Assembly: GCA_009926295.1 (NCBI GenBank)
Contig: RFPF01000185.1
Coordinates: 1 to 6,151 of the forward strand
Direction: 5' to 3'
DNA from: Planctomycetia bacterium
Lineage (GTDB): Bacteria; Planctomycetota; Planctomycetia; Pirellulales; UBA1268
Length of the DNA: 6,151 nucleotides
The translations under genes were made by a program, and so were the position numbers. The notes below the pieces were generated by a model, which worked only from the letters and a program-made list of their open reading frames with translations, did no database searches and was not told the origin of the DNA. This document shows positions 5,090 through 6,151 of this stretch, one piece after another (the stretch's first letter is position 1; each line of letters begins with the position of its first letter).

Positions 5090-6151
5090 TCAGAACGGAA
5101 GCGGAATCGTGATCGCCTTCTGGAGCCACGACTCGATCTGGAAGAGGAAGTCGCCGCCGGCGGGCCTCGTGGCCGCCTGGTACGGGGGCCGCGGCGCCAT
5201 CGGGGCACCGGTGAAGTCGAGGCGAATCTCGGCGGCGTCGCCCCCGATCCGGGAGAGCGTGATGGCGTGTCCATCCGGGTCGCCGCTCACGTCGCACCCC
5301 GAGAACACGTGCGGCTGCACCCCGATCCGGTCATCGACGTACACCGCGTGCCCGGTCCGTTTGTCGAGCGCCAGCACGCTCAGCCGGGCACGATCGGTGT
5401 CGCGTCTGGGCTGCAGGTGTCGGGCGAAGACCAGCACCGGCAGGTCGGCGGGCTGGTGCCGGTGGACGCAGTGCCTCACCACCGTGGCCGGCACGGGCCA
5501 GAGCTGCCCTCCGTCGGTGCGCGACACGGCCCAGATCGAGCCGGAGAAGGCCGCGCCCGAAGCGTCGTCGCCCGGCACCATCTGCGGCAGCGGGTCGATC
5601 CGCCCGAGCTTCTCGAACTGCTTCTGCTCCTCGGCCGACTCCCGCCGACCGGCGATCACGAGCAGCCGGTCCCGCCACGGGATCACCTGAAGGCGTTCCA
5701 GGCCGGCGGGCATCGAGGGAAGCGTCGAGCGAAAGGCGACGAGTCCGCGTCCGAGGTCGACGAGGGTGAGCGTGCCGTTCGGTTCGAGCACCGCGAGCGA
5801 GTCCGGTCCGGCCTGCACCGCGCGAGCATCGGGGGAAAAATCGCCGAGCCTCACACGCCCGTCATTCGCGGCATCGACCCATTCCAGCGTGACCCTCTCG
5901 GCGGGCCCCTGCGGCGAGATGGCCACGAATCGGCGTCCGCAGGCTGCGAGCCGCAATTCGTGCGGAGGCAGGTCGCACCGGCGAACCACGCGGCCATCGA
6001 TCGTGGCGAGCACGAGCGCCCTCCGGCCGTCGCGCGGACAGACGCAGACGAACTCGTCGTCGCCGAAGAGTTCACCGTCGGTGGGCAGGCGGTGCCGCTT
6101 CCACGACACGACCCCGCGCACCGGGTCGCGGAGTTCGAGGGCGTTGCCGAC
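5090..6151 (-). CDS. PQQ-type beta-propeller protein, C-terminal part (5' end beyond window)
   Basis: The frame is open to the right edge and runs 353 residues to a TGA at 5092-5090. A GTG at 6121 could serve as a start, but coding-like sequence (NALELRDP) continues upstream of it in frame, so I treat the gene as truncated at the 5' end. Beta-strand-rich segments of the quinoprotein/WD-like type recur: ALVLATIDGRVVRR (visible residues 45-58), SLAVLEPNGTLTLVDL (118-133), GSIWAVSRTDGGQLW (204-218, close to the PQQ repeat A-x-D-x-x-T-G-x-x-x-W) and RLSVLALDKRTGHAVY (256-271). These indicate a beta-propeller, possibly a scaffold or binding protein. No catalytic residues can be named. Without the N-terminus I cannot say whether it has a signal peptide or membrane anchor, or how many blades it has. 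The stop lies 7 nt before the exported cyclase-fold gene, so the two are probably co-transcribed and perhaps act in the same compartment. It could also be called a BamB-like or WD40-like repeat protein. Confidence 0.85.
   Translation of the reverse strand, partial: VGNALELRDPVRGVVSWKRHRLPTDGELFGDDEFVCVCPRDGRRALVLATIDGRVVRRCDLPPHELRLAACGRRFVAISPQGPAERVTLEWVDAANDGRVRLGDFSPDARAVQAGPDSLAVLEPNGTLTLVDLGRGLVAFRSTLPSMPAGLERLQVIPWRDRLLVIAGRRESAEEQKQFEKLGRIDPLPQMVPGDDASGAAFSGSIWAVSRTDGGQLWPVPATVVRHCVHRHQPADLPVLVFARHLQPRRDTDRARLSVLALDKRTGHAVYVDDRIGVQPHVFSGCDVSGDPDGHAITLSRIGGDAAEIRLDFTGAPMAPRPPYQAATRPAGGDFLFQIESWLQKAITIPLPF

Noticed and set aside
5090..5110. C-terminal Phe of the propeller protein as an outer-membrane beta-barrel signal
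   Set aside because: The rest of the visible protein reads as propeller repeats rather than alternating membrane strands, so a single terminal Phe is not enough.
5083..5274. 64-residue N-terminal extension of the cyclase-fold protein
   Set aside because: It is Arg/Ser/Pro-rich, lies wholly inside the propeller gene in another frame, and would place the signal peptide internally.
1..6151. CRISPR arrays, tRNA/rRNA genes, insertion sequences, phage genes
   Set aside because: I saw no regularly spaced repeats, transposase motifs or RNA-gene-like sequences. The window is almost entirely covered by five coherent coding frames.

Overview
The window is very GC-rich, with G or C at almost every third codon position. 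It carries five co-directional protein genes, all on the minus strand. The gene families and their wording at protein level point to the Planctomycetes, perhaps a Pirellulales-type lineage. The main pointers are a secreted 'prenyltransferase/squalene oxidase repeat' protein, a MoxR ATPase, a short DUF58 protein, a BatA-like membrane VWA protein with a GATase-like middle domain, and a PQQ-type beta-propeller protein. The lineage is an inference from remembered family features, not from a database search.

In transcription order (right to left) the layout is as follows. (1) 6151-5090 is the 3' part of a PQQ/quinoprotein-like beta-propeller gene whose start lies beyond the right edge. (2) 5082-4045 is a 345-residue exported alpha/alpha-barrel protein of the squalene-cyclase/prenyltransferase repeat type, without a visible cyclase catalytic motif. 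(3) 3999-2950 is a complete MoxR-family AAA+ ATPase. (4) 2984-2085 is a complete DUF58 protein with an intact VWA/MIDAS site; it starts at GTG inside the end of the MoxR gene. (5) 2081-1 is a BatA-like protein with two N-terminal membrane anchors, a VWA domain and a GATase-like domain; its 3' end runs off the left edge. The gaps are 7, 45, -35 and 3 nt, so this is almost certainly one operon with translational coupling at several junctions.

MoxR, DUF58 and a membrane-anchored VWA protein form a classical chaperone-like trio (the 'Bat/aerotolerance' or MoxR-VWA arrangement). The ATPase is thought to work with VWA partners to remodel or activate a client. By charge distribution, the DUF58 protein should be cytoplasmic and the VWA domain of the BatA-like protein should face the periplasm. 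The exported cyclase-fold protein and the propeller protein upstream in the same operon are candidate periplasmic clients or partners; this is inference.

The BatA-like gene has no stop inside the window, so a search restricted to closed ORFs would miss it. It would instead report an Arg/Ala/Pro-rich shadow frame (2049-163, minus) or a long antisense frame (309-2990, plus). I saw no RNA genes, mobile elements, CRISPR arrays or convincing terminators. There is no non-coding stretch longer than 45 nt.
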